DNA from: Streptomonospora sp. PA3
GTDB taxonomy: Bacteria; Actinomycetota; Actinomycetes; Streptosporangiales; Streptosporangiaceae
Direction: 5' to 3'
DNA: 64,000 bases
Assembly: GCF_009728995.1 (NCBI RefSeq)
Contig: NZ_VTZW01000022.1
Coordinates: 1 to 64,000, forward strand
Below, in pieces: positions 36,941 through 44,325 of this stretch; positions within the stretch are counted from its first letter, which is position 1; every line of letters begins with the position of its first letter. The position numbers and the translations under genes were made by a program. The notes below the pieces were generated by a model that was not told the origin of the DNA, searched no databases, and worked only from the letters and a program-made list of their open reading frames with translations.

Positions 36941-37240
36941 GCTTTCAGGAACCCTCCGGGTACCACCTGGGGTGGCCACCATCGAGGTTGCGGCAATGGG
37001 GCTGGGTTGCGCGCAGCGCCGCGCGCCCACCCGTCAGCCCACCGCCACCCGGACGAGACGCTGCGCGTCACGGGCTCGATTCAATGCCGCTGAGCGCACG
37101 GCACCCTTTTGCGCCGGAGGCCCGCCACTGATGGTGCGGCCCCATCTGGCGGGTACCGCGTGCGCTCGGCGGCAGGCAGGCACGTGACGCGAAGCGTCTC
37201 CGATGGGGTGGTGGCGGGCTGACGGGCGGCCGCGCACCTG
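36941..37240. repeat. Interspersed palindromic repeat, copy A
   Basis: The stretch starting GCTTTCAGGAACCC (36941) and continuing with CCGGGTACCACCTGGGG and GGTTGCGGCAATGGG matches copy B at 42134. Internally it is a long imperfect palindrome: the left arm at 37025-37071 (GTCAGCCCACCGCCACC, GACGCTGCGCGTCAC) is mirrored by the right arm at 37184-37230 (GTGACGCGAAGCGTCTC, GGTGGTGGCGGGCTGAC). It lies in the 440-bp gap after the STAS gene and has no coding capacity I trust. It resembles a MITE or large REP-like element. Confidence 0.75.
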
Positions 37241-37353
37241 CCCGGCGGAGTCTCCGAGAGCCGTCTGGCCGTCTGCACCCGCATTCCGAACCGGGTGCGC
37301 GAAACGCGGAGAGTGCCGTTCTGTTCACCGACGGTAGCGGTTACTCTCGCACT

Positions 37354-38031
37354 GTGGTGACTACCTTGACTACGTATCTGGTCGTACTCGCGGTGCTCGC
37401 AGGCCTCGGCGGCCTCGCCCTGGGCGTCTACGCCCTGATGCGCGTGCGCTCCGCCGCGGACGACTGCCGGGAGCTGGTCGAACGGCTGCTGCCTGAGGGA
37501 AGCGGGCTGGACACGCGGGCCGTGCGCGATGTCGCCGTCGTGCGCTACGACGCCTTGGAGGAGATGTCCGGGGCGCGCTCGTTCTCGCTGGCCCTGCTCA
37601 ACGCCGCGGGCGACGGCGTCGTGGTGACCTCGATCAACGGGCGCACCGAGTCCCGCACCTACGCCAAGGAGATCGAGCAGGGCCGTGCCGAGGAGGCGCT
37701 GTCCCCCGAGGAGTACCGGGCCGTCAGGGCCGCGCGCCTCGGCCGGGGCCCGGGCAGCGTCCCCGGCGGCGACCCCGCCGCCAGGGCGGCACCGCGCGCC
37801 GACGAGGGCGGGTCCCGCCGCAGGCGCGACCACGCCGCGCCGCCGCGGAAGGACCCGGCGCCGGAGCGGGATGCCGGTGCGGCGCCCGACGCCCCGGCCG
37901 AATCCGGCAGGGCGGGCAAGGAGCGGGCCCCCGCGGCGACCGGTCCGGACCCTGATACGCCGGCCGTCCGCTCGCTGGGAGCCGCCCCGTCCGGGGCCCC
38001 CGCCAGCGGCACGTCGGGCGCCGCCGACTGA
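37354..38031 (+). CDS. DUF4446 family membrane protein
   Basis: 225 aa. One N-terminal membrane helix (TYLVVLAVLAGLGGLALGVY) followed by the DUF4446 domain: AVVRYDALEEMSGARSFSLAL, VVTSINGRTESRTYAKEIEQG and ALSPEEYRAV. The last ~100 residues are a charged, proline-rich disordered tail. The domain occurs in Firmicutes and actinobacteria, often near the replication/parB region; function unknown. GTG 37354 with TACTCT ~10 bases upstream suggests a leaderless message. Confidence 0.85.
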   Translation: MVTTLTTYLVVLAVLAGLGGLALGVYALMRVRSAADDCRELVERLLPEGSGLDTRAVRDVAVVRYDALEEMSGARSFSLALLNAAGDGVVVTSINGRTESRTYAKEIEQGRAEEALSPEEYRAVRAARLGRGPGSVPGGDPAARAAPRADEGGSRRRRDHAAPPRKDPAPERDAGAAPDAPAESGRAGKERAPAATGPDPDTPAVRSLGAAPSGAPASGTSGAAD

Positions 38032-38078
38032 CCGGCCGGGGCGCACCGCGGCCGGCAGGCGCGGTGCGCCCCGGCCGG
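38032..38078 (+). terminator. Very strong hairpin terminator
   Basis: CCGGCCGGGGCGCACCGC (38032-38049) pairs perfectly with GCGGTGCGCCCCGGCCGG (38061-38078), an 18-bp stem starting at the base after the DUF4446 stop. Confidence 0.88.
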
Positions 38079-38214
38079 CCGGCAGGCCGTTCGACCGGGA
38101 TCGCGCCCTGGGACGCAGCGCGCTTCGCCCTGGCAGCGGGGCATGCGGCCCGGTCGGCGGCTGCGCCGGCCGGGCCACGCCATGCGCAGCACTCACGGGT
38201 ATAACCTGCAGAAT

Positions 38215-39156
38215 ATGCGTTACGCCTACCTCGGCCCCGAAGGGACCTTCACCGAGGCCGCGCTCCGCGCGCTCAAGCCCGAGGCGCCGGAGGCGGCCCG
38301 CGTCCCCTACATCGGGGTCGACGCCGTGTTCGCCGCCATCCGCCGCGGCGACGTCGACGGCGGCACGGTGCCGCTGGAGAACTCCGTCGAAGGCGGGGTC
38401 ACCGCCACGATCGCCGAGCTGATCAACGGCGATCCGCTGCTGATCGCCGCCGAGGCCGCCCTGCCCGTTGAGTTCACCCTGTTCGGACGCGAGGGCGCGA
38501 CGATCGCCGACGTCAAGCGGATCGCCACCCACCCGCACGCGCTGGCGCAGTGTCGCGGCTGGCTGGCGCGCCATCTGCCCGACGCCGAGGTGTTCACGGT
38601 CTCCTCCACCGCCGCCGCGGCCCAGGGCGTCGCCGACCCCGGCAGCGCCTACGACGCCGCCATCTGCGCGCGTATCGCCGGGGAGCGCAACGGGCTGCAC
38701 GCGCTGGCCGAAGGCGTGGGCGACCGCGCCGACGCCGCCACGCGCTTCGTCCACCTGGTCCGGCCGCAGCCGCTGCCCGAGCCCACCGGCACCGACCGCA
38801 CATCGCTGGTGGCCTTCCTCTCCGACGACCACCCGGGCGCGCTGGTCGAGCTGCTCAACCAGTTCGCGGTGCGGGGCGTCAACCTCACCCGGCTGGAGTC
38901 GCGGCCCACGGGCGACGGCCTGGGCCGGTACTGCTTCTGCCTCGACGCCGACGGCCACGTCGCCGACCCCGCTGTCGGCGAGGCGCTGATGGGGCTGCGC
39001 CGGCTGTGCAAGGAGGTCCGGTTCCTCGGCAGCTACCCGCGGGCCGAGGCCGACACCGAACTGACCCCGTTCATGCCGACGCGCGGCACCACCAGCGCCG
39101 ACTTCTACGAGGCCCAGGAGTGGCTGGCCCGCATCCGCGCGGGCCGCATCGACTGA
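38215..39156 (+). CDS. pheA: Prephenate dehydratase
   Basis: 313 aa. N-terminal PDT domain begins RYAYLGPEGTFTEAAL, with GGTVPLENSVEGGV, IATHPHALAQCRGWL, STAAAAQGVAD and TRFVHLVRP as active-site segments. The C-terminal ACT domain contains VAFLSDDHPGALVELLNQF and NLTRLESRPT, the phenylalanine-binding allosteric site. Decarboxylates and dehydrates prephenate to phenylpyruvate. TATAACCT 10-15 bases upstream of ATG 38215 points to a leaderless mRNA; ATG 38182 is in frame but lies before the -10. Confidence 0.95.
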   Translation: MRYAYLGPEGTFTEAALRALKPEAPEAARVPYIGVDAVFAAIRRGDVDGGTVPLENSVEGGVTATIAELINGDPLLIAAEAALPVEFTLFGREGATIADVKRIATHPHALAQCRGWLARHLPDAEVFTVSSTAAAAQGVADPGSAYDAAICARIAGERNGLHALAEGVGDRADAATRFVHLVRPQPLPEPTGTDRTSLVAFLSDDHPGALVELLNQFAVRGVNLTRLESRPTGDGLGRYCFCLDADGHVADPAVGEALMGLRRLCKEVRFLGSYPRAEADTELTPFMPTRGTTSADFYEAQEWLARIRAGRID

Positions 39157-39174
39157 CCCCGGCCGCGGCCGGGG
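39157..39174. terminator. Bidirectional hairpin after pheA
   Basis: CCCCGGCC and GGCCGGGG (39157-39174) form a compact inverted repeat between the convergent genes ending at 39156 and 39181. Confidence 0.7.
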
Positions 39175-39180
39175 CGCCGC

Positions 39181-39363
39181 TCAGCCCGTCGGCTCCGGGG
39201 CTGCCGACGGGGGCTGCCGGTCCAGCACTCTGGCGAGCTGCCCGCGCAGCGCCATCTCCAGGGCCGCGTCCTCCGGGCAGAGATAAGGCAGCTGGTCCAG
39301 GGCTGCCAGCACCTCCGCCGCCGTCATGGCGCCCAGTGCCTTCATCGGCCACGGCTGGGGCAT
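39181..39363 (-). CDS. Conserved-looking small protein, 60 aa
   Basis: Frame MPQPWPMKALGAMTAAEVLAA (given as MPQPWPMKALGAMTAAEVL) with LDQLPYLCPEDAALEMALR and a Pro/Ser tail. ATG 39363 has an ideal RBS (GGAAGGAGCGGGAGC), which makes translation likely. One cysteine, acidic, no membrane segment. It lies divergently upstream of serS. No family assigned; a longer start upstream (79 aa) lacks an RBS. Confidence 0.6.
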   Translation of the reverse strand: MPQPWPMKALGAMTAAEVLAALDQLPYLCPEDAALEMALRGQLARVLDRQPPSAAPEPTG

Positions 39364-39545
39364 GCTCCCGCTCCTTCCCGCTTCACGCGGCGCGCCCCCC
39401 GCGCGCCGCATCCGGTACACGGCCGAGGGCGGCGGTTATGACGCCGCTTTTCGCCGCCGATCCGCAGGCCACGGAGCAGGCGGGCGGGGTCGGCCCCTGT
39501 GGAAACCGGTGTGTGGGCCGGTGCGATCGCCGGTAGCCTGCAGAC

Positions 39546-40814
39546 GTGATCGACCTTCGCGCTCTCAGAGAATCCCCCGACCGCCTGCGCGCCTCGCAGC
39601 GGGCCCGCGGCGAGGACGAAACCGTCGTCGACCGCCTGCTCGACCTCGACTCGCGGCGCCGCGCCGCGCTCACCCGCTTCGAGGGGCTGCGCGCCGAGCA
39701 GAAGAACGCGGGCAAGGCGGTCTCCTCGGCGGCGCCCGAGGAGCGGGAGTCGCTGCTGGCCAGGGCCAAGGAGCTGGCGGCCGACGTCAAGCAGGCCGAC
39801 GCCGAGGCCGGCGAGCTCGGCGCCGAGGTCGACCGGCTGCTGCGCGAGATCCCCAACATCGTCGACGACGACACCCCGCAGGGAGGTGTCGACGACTTCC
39901 GGGTGCTGGAGCACGTCGGCACCCCGGCCGAGTTCGACTTCACCCCGCGCGACCACCTGGAACTGGGCGAGCTGCTCGGCGCCGTCGACACCGAGCGCGG
40001 GGCCAAGGTCTCGGGTGCGCGCTTCTACTTCCTCACCGGTGTCGGCGCCCTGCTGGAGCTGGGGCTGCTGAACATGGCCATGCAGCAGGCGGTGGCCAAC
40101 GGGTTCACCCCGATGGTTCCGCCGGTGCTGGTCCGGCCCGAGACCATGGAGGGCACCGGGTTCCTCGGCGCCCACGCCGACGAGGTCTACCGCCTGGAGG
40201 CCGACGACCTCTACCTGGTCGGCACCTCGGAGGTGCCGCTGGCCGGGTTCCACGCCGACGAGATCCTCGCCGTCGACGCCCTGCCCACGCGCTACGTGGG
40301 GTGGTCGTCGTGCTTCCGCAGGGAGGCCGGCTCCTACGGCAAGGACACCCGCGGCATCATCCGGGTGCACCAGTTCAACAAGGTCGAGATGTTCGTCTAC
40401 ACCCATCCCGACGAGGCCCGCCGGGAGCACGAGCGGCTGCTGGCCTGGGAGCGCGAGATGCTCGACAAGCTGGAGGTGCCCTACCGGGTGGTCGACATCG
40501 CAGGCGGCGACCTCGGCAGCAGCGCCGCGCGCAAGTTCGACTGCGAGGCCTGGCTGCCCACCCAGGGCCGCTACCGGGAGCTGACCTCGACCTCCAACTG
40601 CACCGACTTCCAGGCGCGGCGGCTGAACATCCGCTTCCGCGACGACACCGGCAAACCGCGCCACGCCGCCACGCTGAACGGCACGCTGGCCACCACCCGC
40701 TGGATCGTGGCGATCCTGGAGAACCACCAGCGCGCCGACGGCTCCGTGGTCGTGCCGGAGGCGCTGCGCCCGTTCGTCGGCGGCCGCGAGGTGCTCGAAC
40801 CCCTCAAGCGCTGA
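39546..40814 (+). CDS. serS: Serine--tRNA ligase
   Basis: 422 aa, a normal length. N-terminal coiled-coil arm (residues ~1-105) followed by the class II core: motif 2 [20 protein letters not shown] with Arg, [23 protein letters not shown] and motif 3 [19 protein letters not shown]. Charges tRNA-Ser in the cytosol; a tRNA-Ser(UGA) gene lies at 47.1 kb. GTG 39546; no obvious T-box leader, as usual in actinomycetes. Confidence 0.97.
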   Translation: MIDLRALRESPDRLRASQRARGEDETVVDRLLDLDSRRRAALTRFEGLRAEQKNAGKAVSSAAPEERESLLARAKELAADVKQADAEAGELGAEVDRLLREIPNIVDDDTPQGGVDDFRVLEHVGTPAEFDFTPRDHLELGELLGAVDTERGAKVSGARFYFLTGVGALLELGLLNMAMQQAVANGFTPMVPPVLVRPETMEGTGFLGAHADEVYRLEADDLYLVGTSEVPLAGFHADEILAVDALPTRYVGWSSCFRREAGSYGKDTRGIIRVHQFNKVEMFVYTHPDEARREHERLLAWEREMLDKLEVPYRVVDIAGGDLGSSAARKFDCEAWLPTQGRYRELTSTSNCTDFQARRLNIRFRDDTGKPRHAATLNGTLATTRWIVAILENHQRADGSVVVPEALRPFVGGREVLEPLKR

Positions 40815-40818
40815 AGCG

Positions 40819-40835
40819 CGGCGGCACCGCCGCCG
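40819..40835. terminator. Short hairpin between convergent serS and 40840 gene
   Basis: CGGCGGC ACC GCCGCCG, a 7-bp GC stem in a 25-bp gap between two convergent genes. Stem is small; assignment as terminator rests on position. Confidence 0.5.
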
Positions 40836-40839
40836 AGCC

Positions 40840-41904
40840 TCAGTCGCGCGGCGCGGCGGGCAGCTCCGGCGCCGAGCAGTCGTGCCGCTGGGCGGAGGCT
40901 TCGGCGAAGTGCCGCAGGTCCGCGTACTCGCTCGGGGTGAGCGGTGCCGACCGCAGGTCGCGCCCGCTGTCCTCGGCGGGCCGCGCGGCAAAGACCGCGT
41001 CGCCCAGGGCGCCGCCGCAGGCGGCCGAGCCCCACACCGCGTAGGCGCTCGTGCCGGAGGGCCGCTCCCAGTCTCCGTAGCGCTCGTCGCCTTCGCCGCG
41101 CACGAAGGGGCCGTAGTAGGCCCGCAGCTGCAAGGAGTCTCCGAGCGCGCAGAACTCCACCGGCGCGGTGCGGGCCGGGGTCTCGCGCACCGTCGGATGC
41201 GACGCCACGCCCTTGCAGGTGCCGTCGGCGCGCTCGGCGTCCACGGGGTCGGCGGCGCCAGGGGATGCGAGTTGGCCGATGCTTCCCCCGGGATCGCCGG
41301 CGCATCCGGTGTGCCGGGCGGCCCGTTCCGCGATGGCGGCGGCGAGGCGGGCGACCCCGCGCCGCACGGATGCGTCGCCGCTGTCGGTGTCACCGCGTTC
41401 GACGGTCACCAGGACGCCGGCGCCCGTGCGGCGGTCCCAGTTCGGGCAGTCGAGCAGGACGGTGGCGCCGAGCTCCTGCTCGTCCGCGGCGACCAGGAAG
41501 CCCGACCAGCCCCCGGTCAGCGGGATCGGCAGCCGCGTGCCGTGCCGGTGGAACGTGTAGGCGTCGAACGCCGAACCGCTGCCGCTCGCCGTCTCGATCC
41601 GCATCTGCAGATCGTTCGCCCGGCAGGCCACCGGCAGGCCGTCCGGTTCGCTCACGCCCGCCGAGACGTCGTAGGCGTTGCTGGTGAGTTCGAGATCGCC
41701 GCCGCCGAACCCGCCTGCGGTCGTGCCGGTCAGCGCCAGCACAGCGTCCACCGGAAGCATCCCGTTGCAGGCCTCGGCCAGCCGGTCGCCGGGCGTCTGC
41801 TCCTTGATCCAGGCGTAGCCCCCGTAGCCGCCTCCAAGCAGTGCCGCCGCGGCCGCGGCCGCCACGGCACGCCTGGCCCACACGTTCACGTCGTTCCAGC
41901 CCAC
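40840..41904 (-). CDS. Membrane-anchored extracytoplasmic protein, unknown function
   Basis: 354 aa. A single N-terminal hydrophobic anchor (RAVAAAAAAALLGGGYGGYAW, ~residues 12-32, at most 20 shown as RAVAAAAAAALLGGGYGGYA) and a large exported domain with several cysteines (EACNGMLP, VACRANDL, LDCPNW, TGCAGD, GTCKGVA, EFCALGD, AACGGA, HDCSAP), presumably disulfide-bonded. Two related halves seem present around CNGMLP and CKGVA, typical of a family common in streptomycete-type genomes. GTG 41904. Role unknown; not recognised. Confidence 0.7.
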   Translation of the reverse strand: MGWNDVNVWARRAVAAAAAAALLGGGYGGYAWIKEQTPGDRLAEACNGMLPVDAVLALTGTTAGGFGGGDLELTSNAYDVSAGVSEPDGLPVACRANDLQMRIETASGSGSAFDAYTFHRHGTRLPIPLTGGWSGFLVAADEQELGATVLLDCPNWDRRTGAGVLVTVERGDTDSGDASVRRGVARLAAAIAERAARHTGCAGDPGGSIGQLASPGAADPVDAERADGTCKGVASHPTVRETPARTAPVEFCALGDSLQLRAYYGPFVRGEGDERYGDWERPSGTSAYAVWGSAACGGALGDAVFAARPAEDSGRDLRSAPLTPSEYADLRHFAEASAQRHDCSAPELPAAPRD

Positions 41905-42133
41905 GCCGCCTTAACACCACCCGTCTCGACACCGGCGAAGCGCCACAGCTTAGCGGTCGGTCGGTATCGTCCGGAAAGCCGGGGCGGCGGTGGGAGTCGG
42001 GCAGAGCAGGAAGCCGGCCTCCCCGGCCGTGCGGGCTGCGCCTCCGTCGGGCCGGACGCGCAGCGGCGCCGGAAGGCGGGGCTCGGTCGAGCGAGCGGGG
42101 CCGCGCCGGGCCCGGCGGACCCCGCCGCCCGCC

Positions 42134-42490
42134 GCTTTCCAGGAACCCACCGGGTACCACCTGGGGCGGCCGCCATCGGGGTTGCGGCAATGGGCGCGGT
42201 TCGCGTAGCGCGATCCGCCCGCCCGTCAGCCCGCCACCACCCCAACGGAGACGCTGCGCGTCACCTGCTTGCCTGCTGCCGAGCGCACGCTGAACTCATC
42301 GGGCGGAGCCGTGCCACCGGTGGCGGGCCTTTGAGGCAACGGTGCACCTCCGCTCGGCGGCAAGCCGGCCCCGAATACGTACGTGGCGCGTCTGCGCCTC
42401 CATTAGGGGCGGTGGCGGGTGACGGGTGGGATTCGCGCATCACCCCCCATTGCCGCAACCTCTGTGCCTGTGGTGCCCGGATTCTCAACC
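42134..42490. repeat. Interspersed palindromic repeat, copy B
   Basis: Second copy of the element at 36941. It shares GCTTTC(C)AGGAACCC, CCGGGTACCACCTGGGG and GGTTGCGGCAATGGG (42180-42194). Left arm 42215-42264 (GCCCGTCAGCCCGCCACCACC, shortened: GTCAGCCCGCCACCACC; GACGCTGCGCGTCAC) mirrors the right arm 42383-42430. The right end CCCATTGCCGCAACC (42446-42460) is the inverse of the left end, so this copy has terminal inverted repeats. It fills much of the 632-bp gap between 41905 and 42536 and has no transposase. Confidence 0.75.
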
Positions 42491-42536
42491 AGGATGCAGC
42501 CGCGTGCGGGTCTGCCGGCCGCAGGCGCGCGGCCGC

Positions 42537-43076
42537 CTACAGGTAGGGGCCCGAGCGGGAGCCGCCCCGCTCGCCCTCGGCCTGAGCGGACATGCCGGCG
42601 GGCAGTGCCTTGCGCATGTTCTCCAGCTGGGCACGGGCCGCCATCTGCTGGGCGAACAGGGTCGTCTGGATGCCGTGGAACAGCCCTTCCAGCCAGCCGA
42701 CGAGCTGGGCCTGGGCGATGCGCAGCTCGGCCTCGCTGGGGGCGTCGCCCTCCGTGAAGGGCAGCGTCAGCCGCTCCAGCTCCTCCACCAGCTCCGGGGC
42801 GAGGCCGTCCTCCAGCTCCTTTATCGAGTTGGTGTGGATCTCGCGCAGCCGCGCCCGGCTCGCCTCGTCCAGCGGGGCGGCCTTCACCTCGTCGAGCAGC
42901 TGGCGGATCATGCTGCCGATCCGCATCACCTTGGCCGGCTGCTCGACCATCTCGCTCAGCGGTCGCTGCTCGGACTGCTCTTCGCCGTCGTCGGCCGTGA
43001 CCGAGTCGCCGCCTGCTCCGGCGGCGCCCATGACCAGTACGTGCGGCTGCTTGTCCTCGTCGTATCGGTCGCTCAT
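42537..43076 (-). CDS. bpa: Bacterial proteasome activator Bpa (PafE)
   Basis: 179 aa. The helical core contains VMRIGSMIRQLLDEVKAAP, ARLREIHTNSIKELEDG and LVGWLEGLFHGIQTTLFAQQ, the four-helix unit that forms a dodecameric ring. The C-terminus ends GPYL, the equivalent of the GQYL motif that docks into the 20S proteasome and opens its gate. It delivers unfolded or damaged proteins for ATP-independent degradation. GAGGGATTC precedes ATG 43076. No proteasome genes are in the window. Confidence 0.92.
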   Translation of the reverse strand: MSDRYDEDKQPHVLVMGAAGAGGDSVTADDGEEQSEQRPLSEMVEQPAKVMRIGSMIRQLLDEVKAAPLDEASRARLREIHTNSIKELEDGLAPELVEELERLTLPFTEGDAPSEAELRIAQAQLVGWLEGLFHGIQTTLFAQQMAARAQLENMRKALPAGMSAQAEGERGGSRSGPYL

Positions 43077-43112
43077 GAATCCCTCATCCAGCGGAGGTCC
43101 GTCAGGTGGTCG

Positions 43113-44096
43113 TCAACGGGTGAGCACGATCTTGCCGACGTGCGCACTCGATTCCATGATGCTGTGTGCCTCGGCGGCGCGCGCCAGGGGCAGGGTCTGG
43201 TCGACGACGGCCCGGATCGAGCCGTCGGCCACCAGCGGCCACACGTACTCGGCCACGCCCGAAACGATCGCCGCCTTCTCGGTCAGCGGGCGCGAACGCA
43301 GCGTCGTGGCCTGCACGGACAGCCGCTTGACGAGCATGCGGCCGAGGTCGAGCTCGGCGGAGCGCCCGCCCATCAGCCCGATGATCGCAAGCCGCCCGCC
43401 GACGTTCAGCGAGCGAACGTTGTCGGCCAGGTAGGAGCCGCCCATGATGTCGAGGATGACGTCGGCCCCTGCGCCGCCGGTCTCCTCCTTCACCCGGTCC
43501 GGGAAGTGCTCCTCGCGGTAGTTGATGCCGACGTCGGCGCCCAGCTCGCGGCACTTGGCGAGCTTCTCCGCGCTGCCGGCGGTGGTGAGGACCCGCGCGC
43601 CGCGCGCGTGCGCCAGCTGGATGGCGAACGTACCGATGCCGCTGCCGCCGCCGTGCACCAGGAAGGTCTCGCCGGGCTGCAGCCCGGCGGTCATGAACAC
43701 GTTGGACCAAACCGTGCACGCCGCCTCGGGCAGGGCGGCCGCCGCGGTGAGGTCCAGGCCCTCGGGCACGGGCAGCAGCTGGCTGACGGGCACGGCCACG
43801 CGCTCGGCGTAGCCGCCGCCGCTGAGCAGGGCGCAGACGGGGTCGCCCACCGACCAGCCGGAGTCCTGCGTGCCCGGGCCCAGCTCCAGGATCCGCCCGG
43901 AGCACTCCAGGCCGGGATATTCCGGGGCGCCGGCGGGCGGGGGGTAGTTGCCCTGGCGCTGGCTGACGTCGGCGCGGTTGACGGCGGTCGCGGCGACGTC
44001 GACGATGACCTCGCCCTCGGCGGGCGTGGGGTCGGGGACCTCTGTCCAGGCCAGGACGTCGGCCGGGCCGGGTTCGGTGATCAGGATCGCGTGCAT
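43113..44096 (-). CDS. NAD(P)H quinone oxidoreductase (PIG3-like)
   Basis: 327 aa zinc-free MDR protein: AVNRADVSQRQGNYPPPAG, YPGLECSGRI, AAALPEAACTVWSNVF, and Rossmann motif VHGGGSGIGTFAIQLA (~residues 145-160). Matches the PIG3/TP53I3 quinone-reductase subgroup. Cytosolic NADPH-dependent reductase of quinones. ATG 44096. Stop lies 36 bp from the Bpa start, both on the minus strand, so they may share a transcript. Confidence 0.9.
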   Translation of the reverse strand: MHAILITEPGPADVLAWTEVPDPTPAEGEVIVDVAATAVNRADVSQRQGNYPPPAGAPEYPGLECSGRILELGPGTQDSGWSVGDPVCALLSGGGYAERVAVPVSQLLPVPEGLDLTAAAALPEAACTVWSNVFMTAGLQPGETFLVHGGGSGIGTFAIQLAHARGARVLTTAGSAEKLAKCRELGADVGINYREEHFPDRVKEETGGAGADVILDIMGGSYLADNVRSLNVGGRLAIIGLMGGRSAELDLGRMLVKRLSVQATTLRSRPLTEKAAIVSGVAEYVWPLVADGSIRAVVDQTLPLARAAEAHSIMESSAHVGKIVLTR

Positions 44097-44325
44097 GACG
44101 CAACGCTACCCAGGCGGCGGCCGTCCGCGCTTCCCGCATCGGCCGGCTGTGGACACCGCGGGCCGAGTGGGTGCGGGGTGTCCGGTTTTGGCTGCGGTTC
44201 GTATCTTTGTTGGCGGAGGAGAGAATGGTCGTGAGTCCGGGTCCGGGCCGCCGATCCCCATGGTGCGGCCAGGCGGCAGCGATCGGACATCGCGCACCCG
44301 AGCAAGCGTCTTGAGGAGAACCGCG

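Noticed and set aside
42261-42488. 75-aa minus-strand ORF inside repeat copy B
   Set aside because: It covers the palindrome arms and translates to Arg/Ala-rich sequence; no RBS, and its counterpart in copy A is not collinear.
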